64,000 bases of DNA, taken from an uncultured Solobacterium sp. (GTDB lineage: Bacteria; Bacillota_I; Bacilli_A; Erysipelotrichales; Erysipelotrichaceae). Numbering within the stretch: position 1 is the first letter of the stretch; each line of letters opens with the position of its first letter. This document shows, piece after piece, positions 8,036-16,488 of the stretch. The notes under the pieces are model-generated. The model worked only from the letters and a program-made list of their open reading frames with translations, was not told the origin of the DNA and did no database searches. The DNA lies in contig URCJ01000003.1 of NCBI GenBank assembly GCA_900546285.1, positions 12,047 through 76,046 on the forward strand. Reading direction: 5' to 3'. Both the position numbers and the translations under genes were made by a program.

Positions 8036-9157
8036 ATGAGCAAGTATATTAAAATACGTAATGCGGTTAAAAAGTATGGTGACCAGACAATCATTTCTAA
8101 CTTATCGCTAGATATCAAGGAGGGTGAGTTTTTCACTCTCCTTGGTCCTTCTGGTTGTGGTAAGACTACTTTGCTTAGAATGATTGCTGGCTTTAATAGT
8201 ATTGAAGGCGGCGATTTTTATTTTGGTGAGACAAGAATCAATGATATCGATCCTGCCAAGAGAAATATCGGTATGGTTTTCCAAAACTATGCGATTTTTC
8301 CAAATATGAATGTTGAAAAGAATGTGGCCTTTGGTTTAAAGAATCGTAAGCTTCCAAAAGATGAGATTAAGTCTAAGACTGATGAATTCTTGAAACTTAT
8401 GAAGATTGATGAATATCGCGATAGAATGCCTGAAAGACTATCAGGTGGTCAACAACAGCGTGTTGCCCTTGCTAGAGCTTTAGCGATTACACCTGATGTT
8501 CTTTTAATGGATGAACCTTTATGTAATCTAGATGCAAAACTAAGAGTTGAGATGCGTAATGTTATTAAACAAATTCAAAATAACGTTGGTATCACGACTG
8601 TTTATGTTACTCATGACCAAGAAGAGGCGATGGCTGTAAGTGATAGAATTGCGGTCATGAACCATGGCGATATTCAACAAATTGGTACTCCTAAGGTTTT
8701 ATACCAAAGACCTACTAATTTATTTGTTGCAACCTTTATTGGTCATACTAACGTTTTGGATGGAAAACTTTGTATTAAGAATAATAAAGCTTATTTGAAG
8801 TTGGCTGGTGGTTATGAAGTATTGGTAGATACCATCAAAGAAGATGAAATTAAGGATCAAGTTGTTAAGGCTAGTATTAGACCTGAAGAATTAATTGTTA
8901 AGAAAGATAATGGTGATGGCTTAAAGGCTATTGTTGATGATGCAGTATTCTTAGGTTTAAACACTCATTATTTTGTTCATTTGGTTGATGGTGAAGAACT
9001 CGAGATCATTCAAGAATCACAGATTGATTCAATGATTGAAAAGGGAACAGAAATTAGTTTAGGAATTAAACAAGAGAAGATTAATATCTTTGACAGCGAA
9101 GGTAATCGAAATTTAGTTAAGGGTGTTGTCAACGATTATGATGTTTATAAGGATTAG
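8036..9157 (+). CDS. ABC transporter ATP-binding protein (FbpC/PotA-like)
   Basis: The nucleotide-binding domain has Walker A GPSGCGKT at 37-44, a Q-loop FQNYAIF, signature LSGGQQQR, Walker B LLMDEP and a switch His in VTHDQ. The ~120 residues after the ATPase core look like the TOBE accessory domain of ferric, spermidine and sugar importers. It energises import by the neighbouring permease and lies 24 nt after the binding-protein gene with ribosome site GAGGGG. Substrate is inferred from context only. Confidence 0.88.
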   Translation: MSKYIKIRNAVKKYGDQTIISNLSLDIKEGEFFTLLGPSGCGKTTLLRMIAGFNSIEGGDFYFGETRINDIDPAKRNIGMVFQNYAIFPNMNVEKNVAFGLKNRKLPKDEIKSKTDEFLKLMKIDEYRDRMPERLSGGQQQRVALARALAITPDVLLMDEPLCNLDAKLRVEMRNVIKQIQNNVGITTVYVTHDQEEAMAVSDRIAVMNHGDIQQIGTPKVLYQRPTNLFVATFIGHTNVLDGKLCIKNNKAYLKLAGGYEVLVDTIKEDEIKDQVVKASIRPEELIVKKDNGDGLKAIVDDAVFLGLNTHYFVHLVDGEELEIIQESQIDSMIEKGTEISLGIKQEKINIFDSEGNRNLVKGVVNDYDVYKD

Positions 9158-9160
9158 TTT

Positions 9161-10813
9161 ATGAATAAGACGGCTAACAAATATTTTGATATTTGGAAAG
9201 TGGTATCCATTTTAATCTTATGTCTATATGGATTATTTTTGTTGTATCCATTATTTAAACTTTTATATAATGCCTTTTTCTATAATGGAGAATTCACAAT
9301 ACAATATTTCCAGAATTTCTTTGCCCAAAATTATTATGTAAGATCAATCTTTAATTCTTTAAAAGTAAGTGTTTGTGCAACCATATTATCCTTGGCTATA
9401 GGTATTCCTTTGGCTTACTTTTACCAAATGTATGATTTAAAGGGCAAGACAATTTTACAAGTGCTTGTAATCTTATGTTCCATGTCAGCCCCATTTATTG
9501 GTGCTTATTCTTGGATTATGTTGCTTGGAAGAAGTGGTGTTATTACTAAATTTATTGAAAGTATTATTCCAATTAGAATGCCAAACATCTATGGCTTTAA
9601 TGGCATTTTATTGGTTTTATCTTTACAATTATTCCCACTTGTTTTCTTATATGTATCAGGTGCTTTAAAGAATATTGATAATTCACTACTTGAAGCAAGC
9701 GAGAATATGGGTTGTAGTGGGTTTAAACGTTTCTTTACCATTGTTATTCCTTTATGTATGCCAACTATTATTGCGGCCGCTTTAATGGTCTTTATGAGAG
9801 CTTTTGCGGACTTTGGTACACCACTTTTAATTGGTGAGGGTTATCAAACTTTCCCAGTTATTATCTATAACTCTTATTTTGCGGAAACTGGTGGTGATCA
9901 TAATTTTGGTGCTGCTATTTCAGTTATTGCGATTATAATTACAGCCATAATTTTCTTAATCCAAAAATATATTAATGGTAAGTTCACTTTCACAATGTCT
10001 GCATTGCATTCAATTGAAAGAAAAGAGATTCATGGTATCCATAGTTTCTTAGTTAATCTATATTCATGGTTTGTAGTAGCTCTAGCTTTCTTACCACAGG
10101 TATATGTAATTTATACATCATTCTTAAAGACTAGTGGTAAGATTTTCTTAAAAGGTTATTCACTAGATTCATATCGTTATGCCTTTAGTCATTTAAAGAA
10201 GGCTATTCCTAATACTTTTATTATCGGTGGTGTAGCTTTAGTAATTATTATCGTTTTAGCTATTTTAATTGCCTACTTGGTAGTTAGAAGAAATAATATC
10301 TTGAACAAGATTATTGATACTATTTCAATGGTTCCTTATATTATTCCGGGTTCTGTTGTGGGCATTGCTCTTGTTATGGCCTTCAATAAGAAACCATTTG
10401 TCTTAACTGGCACCATGATAATTATGGTGGTAGCTCTTGTTATTAGACGTATTCCATATACTATTAGATCATCTACCGCAACGCTTCAACAAATTTCTAT
10501 TTCAGTTGAAGAAGCTGCAATATCATTAGGTTCTAGTAAGTTAAAGGCTTTCTTTAAGATTACAGTACCAATGATGGCTAATGGTATCTTGTCTGGTGCG
10601 ATAATGTCTTGGGTAACTATTATTACTGAATTATCTACTGCTATTATTTTATATAACTTGAATACAATTACCTTGACACTTGCAACATATACTTATGTTT
10701 CAAGAGGTAACTATGGTATAGCTGCAGCTTATGCCACAATATTAACGGTTGCTACAACGTTGTCACTATTTATTTATATGAAAGTTACTGGCAACAAGGA
10801 GATTTCCTTCTAA
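9161..10813 (+). CDS. Fused ABC transporter permease, two permease halves (FbpB-type)
   Basis: A 550-residue polytopic membrane protein made of two BPD-transp-1 domains in tandem, roughly residues 50-270 and 340-545. Each has the EAA loop that contacts the ATPase (EASENMGCSG near 188 and EEAAISLGSS near 448). Such fused permeases are typical of ferric-iron FbpB proteins and some phosphonate importers. It starts 3 nt after the ATPase stop. The operon then ends in a hairpin shared with the convergent iron-regulator gene. Confidence 0.88.
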   Translation: MNKTANKYFDIWKVVSILILCLYGLFLLYPLFKLLYNAFFYNGEFTIQYFQNFFAQNYYVRSIFNSLKVSVCATILSLAIGIPLAYFYQMYDLKGKTILQVLVILCSMSAPFIGAYSWIMLLGRSGVITKFIESIIPIRMPNIYGFNGILLVLSLQLFPLVFLYVSGALKNIDNSLLEASENMGCSGFKRFFTIVIPLCMPTIIAAALMVFMRAFADFGTPLLIGEGYQTFPVIIYNSYFAETGGDHNFGAAISVIAIIITAIIFLIQKYINGKFTFTMSALHSIERKEIHGIHSFLVNLYSWFVVALAFLPQVYVIYTSFLKTSGKIFLKGYSLDSYRYAFSHLKKAIPNTFIIGGVALVIIIVLAILIAYLVVRRNNILNKIIDTISMVPYIIPGSVVGIALVMAFNKKPFVLTGTMIIMVVALVIRRIPYTIRSSTATLQQISISVEEAAISLGSSKLKAFFKITVPMMANGILSGAIMSWVTIITELSTAIILYNLNTITLTLATYTYVSRGNYGIAAAYATILTVATTLSLFIYMKVTGNKEISF

Positions 10814-10846
10814 GAAAAAGCACAGGGTTTAAACCTTGTGCTTTTC
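10813..10846. terminator. Bidirectional terminator between iron ABC operon and DtxR-type regulator
   Basis: A long hairpin, AAAAGCACAGGG (10816-10827) pairing with CCTTGTGCTTTT (10834-10845), is flanked by A-run and T-run so it can work on both strands. The stop codon of the minus-strand regulator is inside it. Confidence 0.8.
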
Positions 10847-11200
10847 TAAATGTTCCTTGATCTTAATAAATGATTCATCAGACAAACAATGTTCAATCTT
10901 GCATGCATCTTCTTCAGCTTGTTTTTCTTCAACTCCAATACTAATTAAAGCTTCAGTAACCACTACATGCCTTTCATAAATCTTACTAGCCAATTCTTTT
11001 CCTTTTTTAAGTAATTTGATATGGCCATTACCATCTATTGAAATATAATGATTTTCTTTTAAGATTTTCATCGCTCTTGAGACAGAAGGCTTAGAATAAT
11101 CCATAGCTTCTGCAACATCAAGAGAAATAACATAAGGTTTTTCATTAGATAGTCTTAAGATTGTCTCAAGGTACATTTCACCTGATTCAAGTATTTTCAT
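10829..11200 (-). CDS. DtxR/MntR-family metalloregulator, probably iron-responsive
   Basis: 123 residues: a winged helix (about 5-65) and a metal-binding dimerisation domain, with no SH3-like third domain. Candidate ligands line up with DtxR: Met9 in EMYL (DtxR Met10), Cys100, Glu103 and His104 in CKIEH (DtxR Cys102, Glu105, His106), and His78 and Glu83 at the ancillary site. Cys at the position where MntR has Glu argues for iron rather than manganese sensing. It is divergent from feoA and convergent with the iron ABC operon. No Shine-Dalgarno precedes ATG; TAATAT lies 6 nt upstream, so the mRNA may be leaderless. Confidence 0.85.
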   Translation of the reverse strand: MKILESGEMYLETILRLSNEKPYVISLDVAEAMDYSKPSVSRAMKILKENHYISIDGNGHIKLLKKGKELASKIYERHVVVTEALISIGVEEKQAEEDACKIEHCLSDESFIKIKEHLEKHKV

Positions 11201-11219
11201 ATATTTATATTAACACTTA

Positions 11220-11248
11220 TTGACATTAAAAAACAGGAGGTATATATT
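11220..11248 (+). promoter_or_regulatory. Promoter of the feo operon
   Basis: A perfect -35 TTGACA (11220-11225), 17-bp spacer, and -10 TATATT (11243-11248). Predicted initiation near 11255 falls exactly on the first GTTAGC palindrome. The AGGAGG at 11235-11240 is inside the spacer and so would not be transcribed. Confidence 0.75.
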
Positions 11249-11254
11249 ATTGAT

Positions 11255-11288
11255 GTTAGCAAGAGCTAACTAGTTAGCAATGGCTAAG
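11255..11288 (+). promoter_or_regulatory. Tandem palindromic operators for a metalloregulator (feo)
   Basis: GTTAGC-AAGA-GCTAAC at 11255-11270 is a perfect palindrome. GTTAGC-AATG-GCTAAG at 11273-11288 is a near-perfect second copy, 18 bp downstream. They sit at the transcription start of feoA, next to the divergent DtxR-type gene. DtxR-family operators are palindromes with TTAG/CTAA cores, so this regulator is the natural candidate binder (inference). Confidence 0.7.
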
Positions 11289-11296
11289 GAGGTAAT

Positions 11297-11512
11297 ATGA
11301 TGCCACTATCATTTTTAAGAAAAGGACAAGTAGGAAAAGTTACTAATATTGTTGGTAATGACGAGATTAAAGCTCATTTAAAAGACTTAGGATTTGTCTT
11401 AGGAGCTGATATTAGCGTAGTTAATGAATTAGCAGGTAATATTATTGTCAATGTCAAAGAAAGTAGAGTGGCAATAGATAGAAACTTAGCTAATAAGATT
11501 ATGGTTGATTAG
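11297..11512 (+). CDS. feoA: FeoA family ferrous iron transport protein (first copy)
   Basis: A 70-71 residue SH3-like protein of the FeoA family; it has the hydrophobic start, GQVGKV near residue 10 and the KESRVAIDRNLA tail that resembles the FeoA C-terminal strand. FeoA assists the FeoB channel at the cytoplasmic face. Two adjacent ATGs (11297, 11300) follow AAGGAGG; the second has the more usual 7-nt spacing. It is the first gene of the feo operon. Confidence 0.85.
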   Translation: MMPLSFLRKGQVGKVTNIVGNDEIKAHLKDLGFVLGADISVVNELAGNIIVNVKESRVAIDRNLANKIMVD

Positions 11513-11523
11513 AAAGGGGAAGT

Positions 11524-11745
11524 ATGCTTACTTTAAGAGATGTTAAAATTGGTGAAACAGCTACAGTAGTAAAACTTCATGGCGAAGGCGCTATTAAAAG
11601 AAGAATCATGGATATGGGTATTACTAAAGGTGTTGTGATTAAGGTTGTAAAGGTTGCACCACTTGGTGATCCGCTTGAGATTAATGTTAGAGGGTATGAA
11701 TTGTCTTTAAGAAAGGCTGATGCTGATCTTATTGAGGTTTGTTAA
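11524..11745 (+). CDS. feoA: FeoA family ferrous iron transport protein (second copy)
   Basis: 73 residues with a classical FeoA sequence: LRDVKIGETATV, then RRIMDMGITKGV and APLGDPLEINVRGYELSLRK. It is closer to textbook FeoA than the copy upstream, from which it is separated by 11 nt. Paired feoA genes before feoB are common in Bacillota and may form a heteromeric partner for FeoB. Confidence 0.93.
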   Translation: MLTLRDVKIGETATVVKLHGEGAIKRRIMDMGITKGVVIKVVKVAPLGDPLEINVRGYELSLRKADADLIEVC

Positions 11746-11760
11746 TTTTTTTAAGTAAAA

Positions 11761-11776
11761 GTTAGCTAGAGCTAAC
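11761..11776 (+). promoter_or_regulatory. Third copy of the feo palindromic operator, just before feoB
   Basis: GTTAGC-TAGA-GCTAAC, perfect, lies between feoA and feoB and 15 nt before the feoB start. Its arms are identical to the promoter-proximal copy. I see no strong promoter directly before it, so it could be an internal promoter operator or a roadblock. Confidence 0.65.
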
Positions 11777-11790
11777 TAGGGAAGGTTATT

Positions 11791-14259
11791 ATGGAAATTA
11801 AAATTGCATTAGCAGGTAATCCTAACTGTGGTAAGACAACATTGTTTAATAGTCTAACAGGATCAAATCAATTTGTTGGAAACTGGCCAGGTGTTACTGT
11901 AGAGAAAAAAGAAGGTAAATTAAAGAAATATGAGGATGTGATTATTACCGATTTACCAGGTATTTATTCATTGTCTCCTTATACATTAGAAGAAGTAGTT
12001 GCGAGAAACTATCTAATTAATGAAAAGCCTGATGTTATCTTGAATATTATTGATGGCTCAAACTTAGAGAGAAACTTGTATTTAACAACACAACTTCTTG
12101 AAATAGGAATTCCAGTAGTTTGTGCTATCAATATGATGGATGTCGTTAATAAAAATGGCGATAAGATCAATGTTGATAAGCTATCTAAGGAACTTGGTTG
12201 TAAGGTAGTTGAAATATCTGCTTTAAAAGGAACAGGTGTTGAAGAATGTGCTAAGGCAGCTGTTAAGGCAGCTGGTAAGATACAAGTAGTAAATCATAAG
12301 TATGCCGAAGATATTGAAGATACACTTAAAAACATTGAAGATAAGGTTTTAAGTAATGTTTCTAATAAAAGATGGTATGCGATTAAGTTGTTTGAAAGAG
12401 ATACTAAGGCTATTGAAAGTTTGGGTATTAATACTGAACTAATTGAAGCTGATATTAAACATATTGAAAAGAAATATGATGATGATTCTGAAAGCATTAT
12501 TACTAATGAAAGATATAATTTCATTTCTTCAATTATTCATGATGTCTTAGTTAAGAAGGATAAGGAAGCCTTAAGTACTTCAGATAAGATTGATAGAATT
12601 GTTACTAATAGATGGTTGGGTTTACCAATCTTTGCGGTAATTATGTTCCTTGTTTATTATATTTCAATGGTTACTTTTGGCGCTTCAGCTACTGATTTTA
12701 CAAACGATGGTATCTTTGGTGATGGATGGCATTTGTTGGGCATTGGTACAAGTGAATATGAAGAGGCAAGTGAAGAATATGGTGATTCTGATTTGATCAT
12801 CGAAGCATTTAATAATCAATATGGTAATGATGATATTTCTTATTCAGTTGATTTAGAGAATGAAGAATATGATGAAACTAAGGCTAAGTCAGCACTAGAT
12901 GAATTATATTCATTAGTTGATGATAATGCTTCTGTTACATATACAGTAGAAGATGAAGAAACGCTTGCTACTGAAGATTTCAAAGCTAGTAAAGATGATT
13001 TAAAGGAATCAATTGATAATTATCTAAATACAGAATATAAAGAAGGATATGGTGCTCCTGATACATCTACTTATGGTATTTGGGTACCAGGTGTTCCGGT
13101 ATTAATTGAGAATCTATTAGATAAAATTAATTGTGCCGATTGGTTAAAAGGTTTAATCCTTGATGGTATTGTTGCAGGTGCTGGTGCTGTATTAGGCTTT
13201 GTACCTCAGATGCTAGTCTTGTTCTTCCTATTAGCATTCTTGGAAGCTTGTGGCTATATGGCACGTATTGCCTTTGTCTTAGATAGAATCTTTAGAAAGT
13301 TTGGTTTATCTGGTAAGTCATTTATCCCAATGTTAATTGGTACAGGTTGTGGTGTTCCGGGTATTATGGCATCTAGAACTATTGAAAATGAAAGAGATAG
13401 ACGTATGACTATTATGACTACAACTTTCATTCCTTGTGGTGCAAAGGTTCCATTTATTTCAATGATCGCCGGTGCTTTATTTAATAACTCACCATGGGTA
13501 TCTACTAGTGCATACTTTGTTGGTATGGCAGCGATTGTGGTATCTGGTATTATCCTAAAGAAGACAAAGATGTTCTCTGGTGATCCTGCACCATTTGTTA
13601 TGGAACTTCCTGCTTATCATATGCCAAGATTAATTGATGTATTACGTTCAATGTGGGAAAGAGGTTGGTCATTTATTAAGAAGGCTGGTACTATTATTGT
13701 GCTTTCAACTATCTTTGTATGGTTTACTTCTTACTTTGGTTTTGTGGATGGACATTTCCAAATGTTAAGTGAAGATCAAATTGATTCTTCAATACTAGCA
13801 TCTATTGGTAACTTAATAGCTTGGATTTTCATACCTCTTGGTTGGGGCAATTGGCAAGCAGCTGTTGCTAGTATCACAGGACTTGTTGCTAAGGAGAATA
13901 TTGTAGCTACTATGTCAATATTGTATGGTGGTGGTGAATTATCTACTTATGCTACTTTAGCTACTCATTTCACTGCTATTACTGGCTATTCATTCTTAGT
14001 ATTTAACTTATTATGTGCTCCATGCTTTGCGGCAATTGGTGCAATCAAAAGAGAAATGAATAATCCTAAGTGGACATGGTTTGCGATTTTATATCAATGT
14101 GGCTTTGCCTATGTTATCGCGTTCTTGGTTACTCAAATTGGTAATGCCTTTGTTGGAAGTATTAATATCTTAGGTATAATTATTTCAGTAGTCATCTTAG
14201 CTTGTATGATTTATATGTTATTCTTTAAGAAATATAAGGAAGCTACTACATTAGAATAA
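11791..14259 (+). CDS. feoB: FeoB ferrous iron transporter with an acidic extracytoplasmic insertion
   Basis: The N-terminal G domain has G1 GNPNCGKT (9-16), G3 DLPG (54-57) and G4 NMMD (114-117), followed by a helical GDI region. The membrane part carries the two gate domains, including GTGCGVPGIMASR and the C-terminal APCFAAIGA segment. Family members are usually around 700 residues; this one has 822, because about 115 acidic residues (roughly 320-435, many Asp/Glu) are inserted after the first membrane helix, on the predicted outer side. It takes up Fe(II). Part of the feoA-feoA-feoB operon. Confidence 0.95.
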   Translation: MEIKIALAGNPNCGKTTLFNSLTGSNQFVGNWPGVTVEKKEGKLKKYEDVIITDLPGIYSLSPYTLEEVVARNYLINEKPDVILNIIDGSNLERNLYLTTQLLEIGIPVVCAINMMDVVNKNGDKINVDKLSKELGCKVVEISALKGTGVEECAKAAVKAAGKIQVVNHKYAEDIEDTLKNIEDKVLSNVSNKRWYAIKLFERDTKAIESLGINTELIEADIKHIEKKYDDDSESIITNERYNFISSIIHDVLVKKDKEALSTSDKIDRIVTNRWLGLPIFAVIMFLVYYISMVTFGASATDFTNDGIFGDGWHLLGIGTSEYEEASEEYGDSDLIIEAFNNQYGNDDISYSVDLENEEYDETKAKSALDELYSLVDDNASVTYTVEDEETLATEDFKASKDDLKESIDNYLNTEYKEGYGAPDTSTYGIWVPGVPVLIENLLDKINCADWLKGLILDGIVAGAGAVLGFVPQMLVLFFLLAFLEACGYMARIAFVLDRIFRKFGLSGKSFIPMLIGTGCGVPGIMASRTIENERDRRMTIMTTTFIPCGAKVPFISMIAGALFNNSPWVSTSAYFVGMAAIVVSGIILKKTKMFSGDPAPFVMELPAYHMPRLIDVLRSMWERGWSFIKKAGTIIVLSTIFVWFTSYFGFVDGHFQMLSEDQIDSSILASIGNLIAWIFIPLGWGNWQAAVASITGLVAKENIVATMSILYGGGELSTYATLATHFTAITGYSFLVFNLLCAPCFAAIGAIKREMNNPKWTWFAILYQCGFAYVIAFLVTQIGNAFVGSINILGIIISVVILACMIYMLFFKKYKEATTLE

Positions 14260-14269
14260 GGAGGAATTT

Positions 14270-14458
14270 ATGGGAACTGCAATTGTTGTAATCATCTTGA
14301 TATTTATTGTTTATCTTATTATCAAGAGTATGCTAAGTGGTAAGGTATCATGTAGTCATGATTGTAATAGTTGTGGAAGTCATGGTTCTTGTCATAAGCT
14401 TGATGATCTCAAAAGAGATTTAAAGAAGGCAAAAGATGAAATACAAATTAAAAGTTGA
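14270..14458 (+). CDS. FeoB-associated Cys-rich single-pass membrane protein
   Basis: A 62-residue protein with one N-terminal membrane helix (about 3-22), then a short stretch with four Cys and three His (CSHDCNSCGSHGSCHK) and a charged helix. Small proteins of this build commonly follow feoB and may bind iron or scaffold FeoB. It begins 10 nt after feoB with ribosome site AAGGAGG and overlaps the next gene by 23 nt. Confidence 0.85.
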   Translation: MGTAIVVIILIFIVYLIIKSMLSGKVSCSHDCNSCGSHGSCHKLDDLKRDLKKAKDEIQIKS

Positions 14459-14651
14459 TGGTATGGCTTGTTCGATGTGTGAAGCCCATGTGAATGATTG
14501 TATTAGAAATAACTTTAAGGTTAAGAAGGTTAAGTCTAATCATAAAAATGGGGATGTAACTATCGATTGCGATAAACCTTTAGATAAAACATTATTAAAA
14601 GATATAATCGATAAAACAGGTTATATTGTCTTAAAGATTGAAGAAGTGTAA
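14436..14651 (+). CDS. Heavy-metal-associated (HMA) domain protein, CopZ-like
   Basis: 71 residues with a single ferredoxin-like HMA fold and metal motif GMACSMC at 9-15. Such proteins usually carry Cu(I) or similar soft metals. Here it is the last gene of the feo operon and no copper ATPase is in sight, so a role in iron-operon metal handling is possible but unproved. It overlaps the 3' end of the Cys-rich gene by 23 nt and ends at a terminator. Confidence 0.85.
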   Translation: MKYKLKVDGMACSMCEAHVNDCIRNNFKVKKVKSNHKNGDVTIDCDKPLDKTLLKDIIDKTGYIVLKIEEV

Positions 14652-14666
14652 TGCTTCTTCTTTTTT
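14640..14666 (+). terminator. Terminator of the feo operon
   Basis: GAAGAAG (14640-14646) pairs with CTTCTTC (14654-14660) and is followed by six T; the HMA gene stop codon lies in the loop. Confidence 0.8.
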
Positions 14667-14673
14667 GTATAAG

Positions 14674-14700
14674 AAAAGTCAGAATTTAATCTGACTTTTT
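14674..14700 (-). terminator. Terminator of the def-rnj operon
   Basis: AGTCAGA (14677-14683) and TCTGACT (14690-14696) form the stem; read on the minus strand it follows the rnj stop codon and runs into TTTTCTT. Confidence 0.75.
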
Positions 14701-16432
14701 ACTTATATTTTCTCTTAGTTACTTCAATATTATTTAAGATAACAGGAATAACGATTGGATTTCTGTTGGTCTTTGAATAAAGATAAGGTTCCAAAGTATT
14801 CTTGATACAATTCTTTAAATCGTTAAAAGTAACTTTTTGTTTCATTGTTTCCTTTAAAGCGTCATATACAAGAGTTTCAGCTTCCTTAATCATTGGTTGA
14901 TTTTCTTTGATATAAACAAAGCCTCTAGAAACAATACCTGGTTTACATAAAATCTTGTTAGTTCTTGAATCGATACATACCACAACCGCAACCATACCAT
15001 TGTCAGCTAAGATTTGACGATCCTTCAAGACACTAGTTGATAAACCTGAAACATCTCTTCCATCAACATAGATGGCATCAGTCTGTATTCTTGTGTTAGA
15101 TCTAAATACTTCACCATTTCTTAATACCAAAGCATCACCATTAGCACAAATGAAACAATTTTCTTCAGGAATACCTGTTTCTACAGCAGTTGACGCATGG
15201 AGTTTAAGCATCTTATATTCACCATGTACTGGCATGAAATAAGTTGGCTTAATCAATTGAATCATCAATTTTTGTTCCTCACTTGAGGCATGTCCTGTTG
15301 TATGTAATGATTGGAAGGTCTTATTTTCAAGTACCTTAGCTCCATTTCTTACAAGTTGATTGATAATACCTGATACGTTTAAGGCATTGCCAGGAATTGG
15401 ATTACTAGATAAGACAACAGTATCACCTGGGATAATCTTGATATATTTATGAACACCATTGGCGATTCTAGATAGAGCTGCCAATGTTTCACCTTGAGAT
15501 CCTGTACATACAATACATAATTTCTCAGGAGGGAAGGTGTTTACCATATCTTGAGTAATAAAGGTATCGTTTGGAACATCGATTGTTTTTAATTGTTTAC
15601 CAATTTCGACAACATTTTCCATCGATCTACCAAGTACTAATACCTTACGATCACAAATAGATGCTGATTTAATAATTTGAGCTAATCTATTAACATTTGA
15701 TGCGAAAGTAGAGACAATTAGTCTACCTGGTGTCTTCTTAATAATGTCATATACTGTATGAGCTACTTTCTTTTCAGAGATTGAGAAACCTTCAACCTCA
15801 GAGTTTGTAGAATCTGACATTAATAGGGTCACACCTGCAGCACCAATATAAGCCATCTTTTGATAGTCAGCATTATTGCCGATAGGGGTTAAGTCAAACT
15901 TAAAGTCACCCGTTTCCACGATTCTTCCATTTGGCGTATTAATTAAAACACCAAGAGAATCAGGGATTGAGTGGATTGTATTGAAGAATCCTACTCTGAA
16001 ATGATTAGTTTGTACAACACTGTTTTCATCAATTTCTTCAATTTTGAAGTTGAAGTTTTTTCTACGCTCACTTATTTTCTTTTCAATCAAAGATTTCGCA
16101 AATCTTGGGGCATAGATCTTGTTGATCTTACATGCCATTAATAAGAAAGGAATACCACCAATATGGTCTTCGTGACCATGGGTGATGATTAATCCTTTAA
16201 TCTTGTCTTGATTCTTTATTAAATGGGTAAAATCAGGAATTACATATTCTACACCTAGTAAGTCATCATCAGGGAACTTAACACCAGCATCGACAATTAA
16301 AATCTCGTCGTCCTGTTGGAAACAGTACATATTTTTACCGACTTCTCCAAGTCCACCTAATGCATAAACTAGTGTATCTTTTTTAACGTCATAATTTACA
16401 CCATTATAAGCATTCGGTTTTGAGCCTTTCAT
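14699..16432 (-). CDS. rnj: Ribonuclease J (beta-CASP metallo-beta-lactamase family)
   Basis: 577 residues. The N-terminal metallo-beta-lactamase motif HGHEDHIG (about 79-86) binds the two zinc ions, the beta-CASP domain follows, and a later PVHGEYKM segment supplies another ligand. RNase J is a 5'-3' exonuclease and endonuclease for mRNA turnover and rRNA maturation. I cannot tell J1 from J2 by eye. GGAGG on the minus strand precedes ATG at 16432. It lies 56 nt after def in the same direction, suggesting one operon. Confidence 0.92.
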   Translation of the reverse strand: MKGSKPNAYNGVNYDVKKDTLVYALGGLGEVGKNMYCFQQDDEILIVDAGVKFPDDDLLGVEYVIPDFTHLIKNQDKIKGLIITHGHEDHIGGIPFLLMACKINKIYAPRFAKSLIEKKISERRKNFNFKIEEIDENSVVQTNHFRVGFFNTIHSIPDSLGVLINTPNGRIVETGDFKFDLTPIGNNADYQKMAYIGAAGVTLLMSDSTNSEVEGFSISEKKVAHTVYDIIKKTPGRLIVSTFASNVNRLAQIIKSASICDRKVLVLGRSMENVVEIGKQLKTIDVPNDTFITQDMVNTFPPEKLCIVCTGSQGETLAALSRIANGVHKYIKIIPGDTVVLSSNPIPGNALNVSGIINQLVRNGAKVLENKTFQSLHTTGHASSEEQKLMIQLIKPTYFMPVHGEYKMLKLHASTAVETGIPEENCFICANGDALVLRNGEVFRSNTRIQTDAIYVDGRDVSGLSTSVLKDRQILADNGMVAVVVCIDSRTNKILCKPGIVSRGFVYIKENQPMIKEAETLVYDALKETMKQKVTFNDLKNCIKNTLEPYLYSKTNRNPIVIPVILNNIEVTKRKYK

Positions 16433-16488
16433 TTTACCTCCATTATATTCTTTCCGATTTCATCCTTATTTTAAGTTAAAAATATCGA

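Noticed and set aside
10829..11200. Manganese regulator MntR
   Set aside because: Cys100 replaces the Glu of MntR, and the divergent operon is for ferrous iron.
11235..11273. A mini-ORF with AGGAGG and ATG TTA GCA ... TAG before feoA, resembling a leader peptide
   Set aside because: The AGGAGG lies in the -35/-10 spacer of a near-perfect promoter, so it would not be transcribed; the ORF is made of the operator palindrome.
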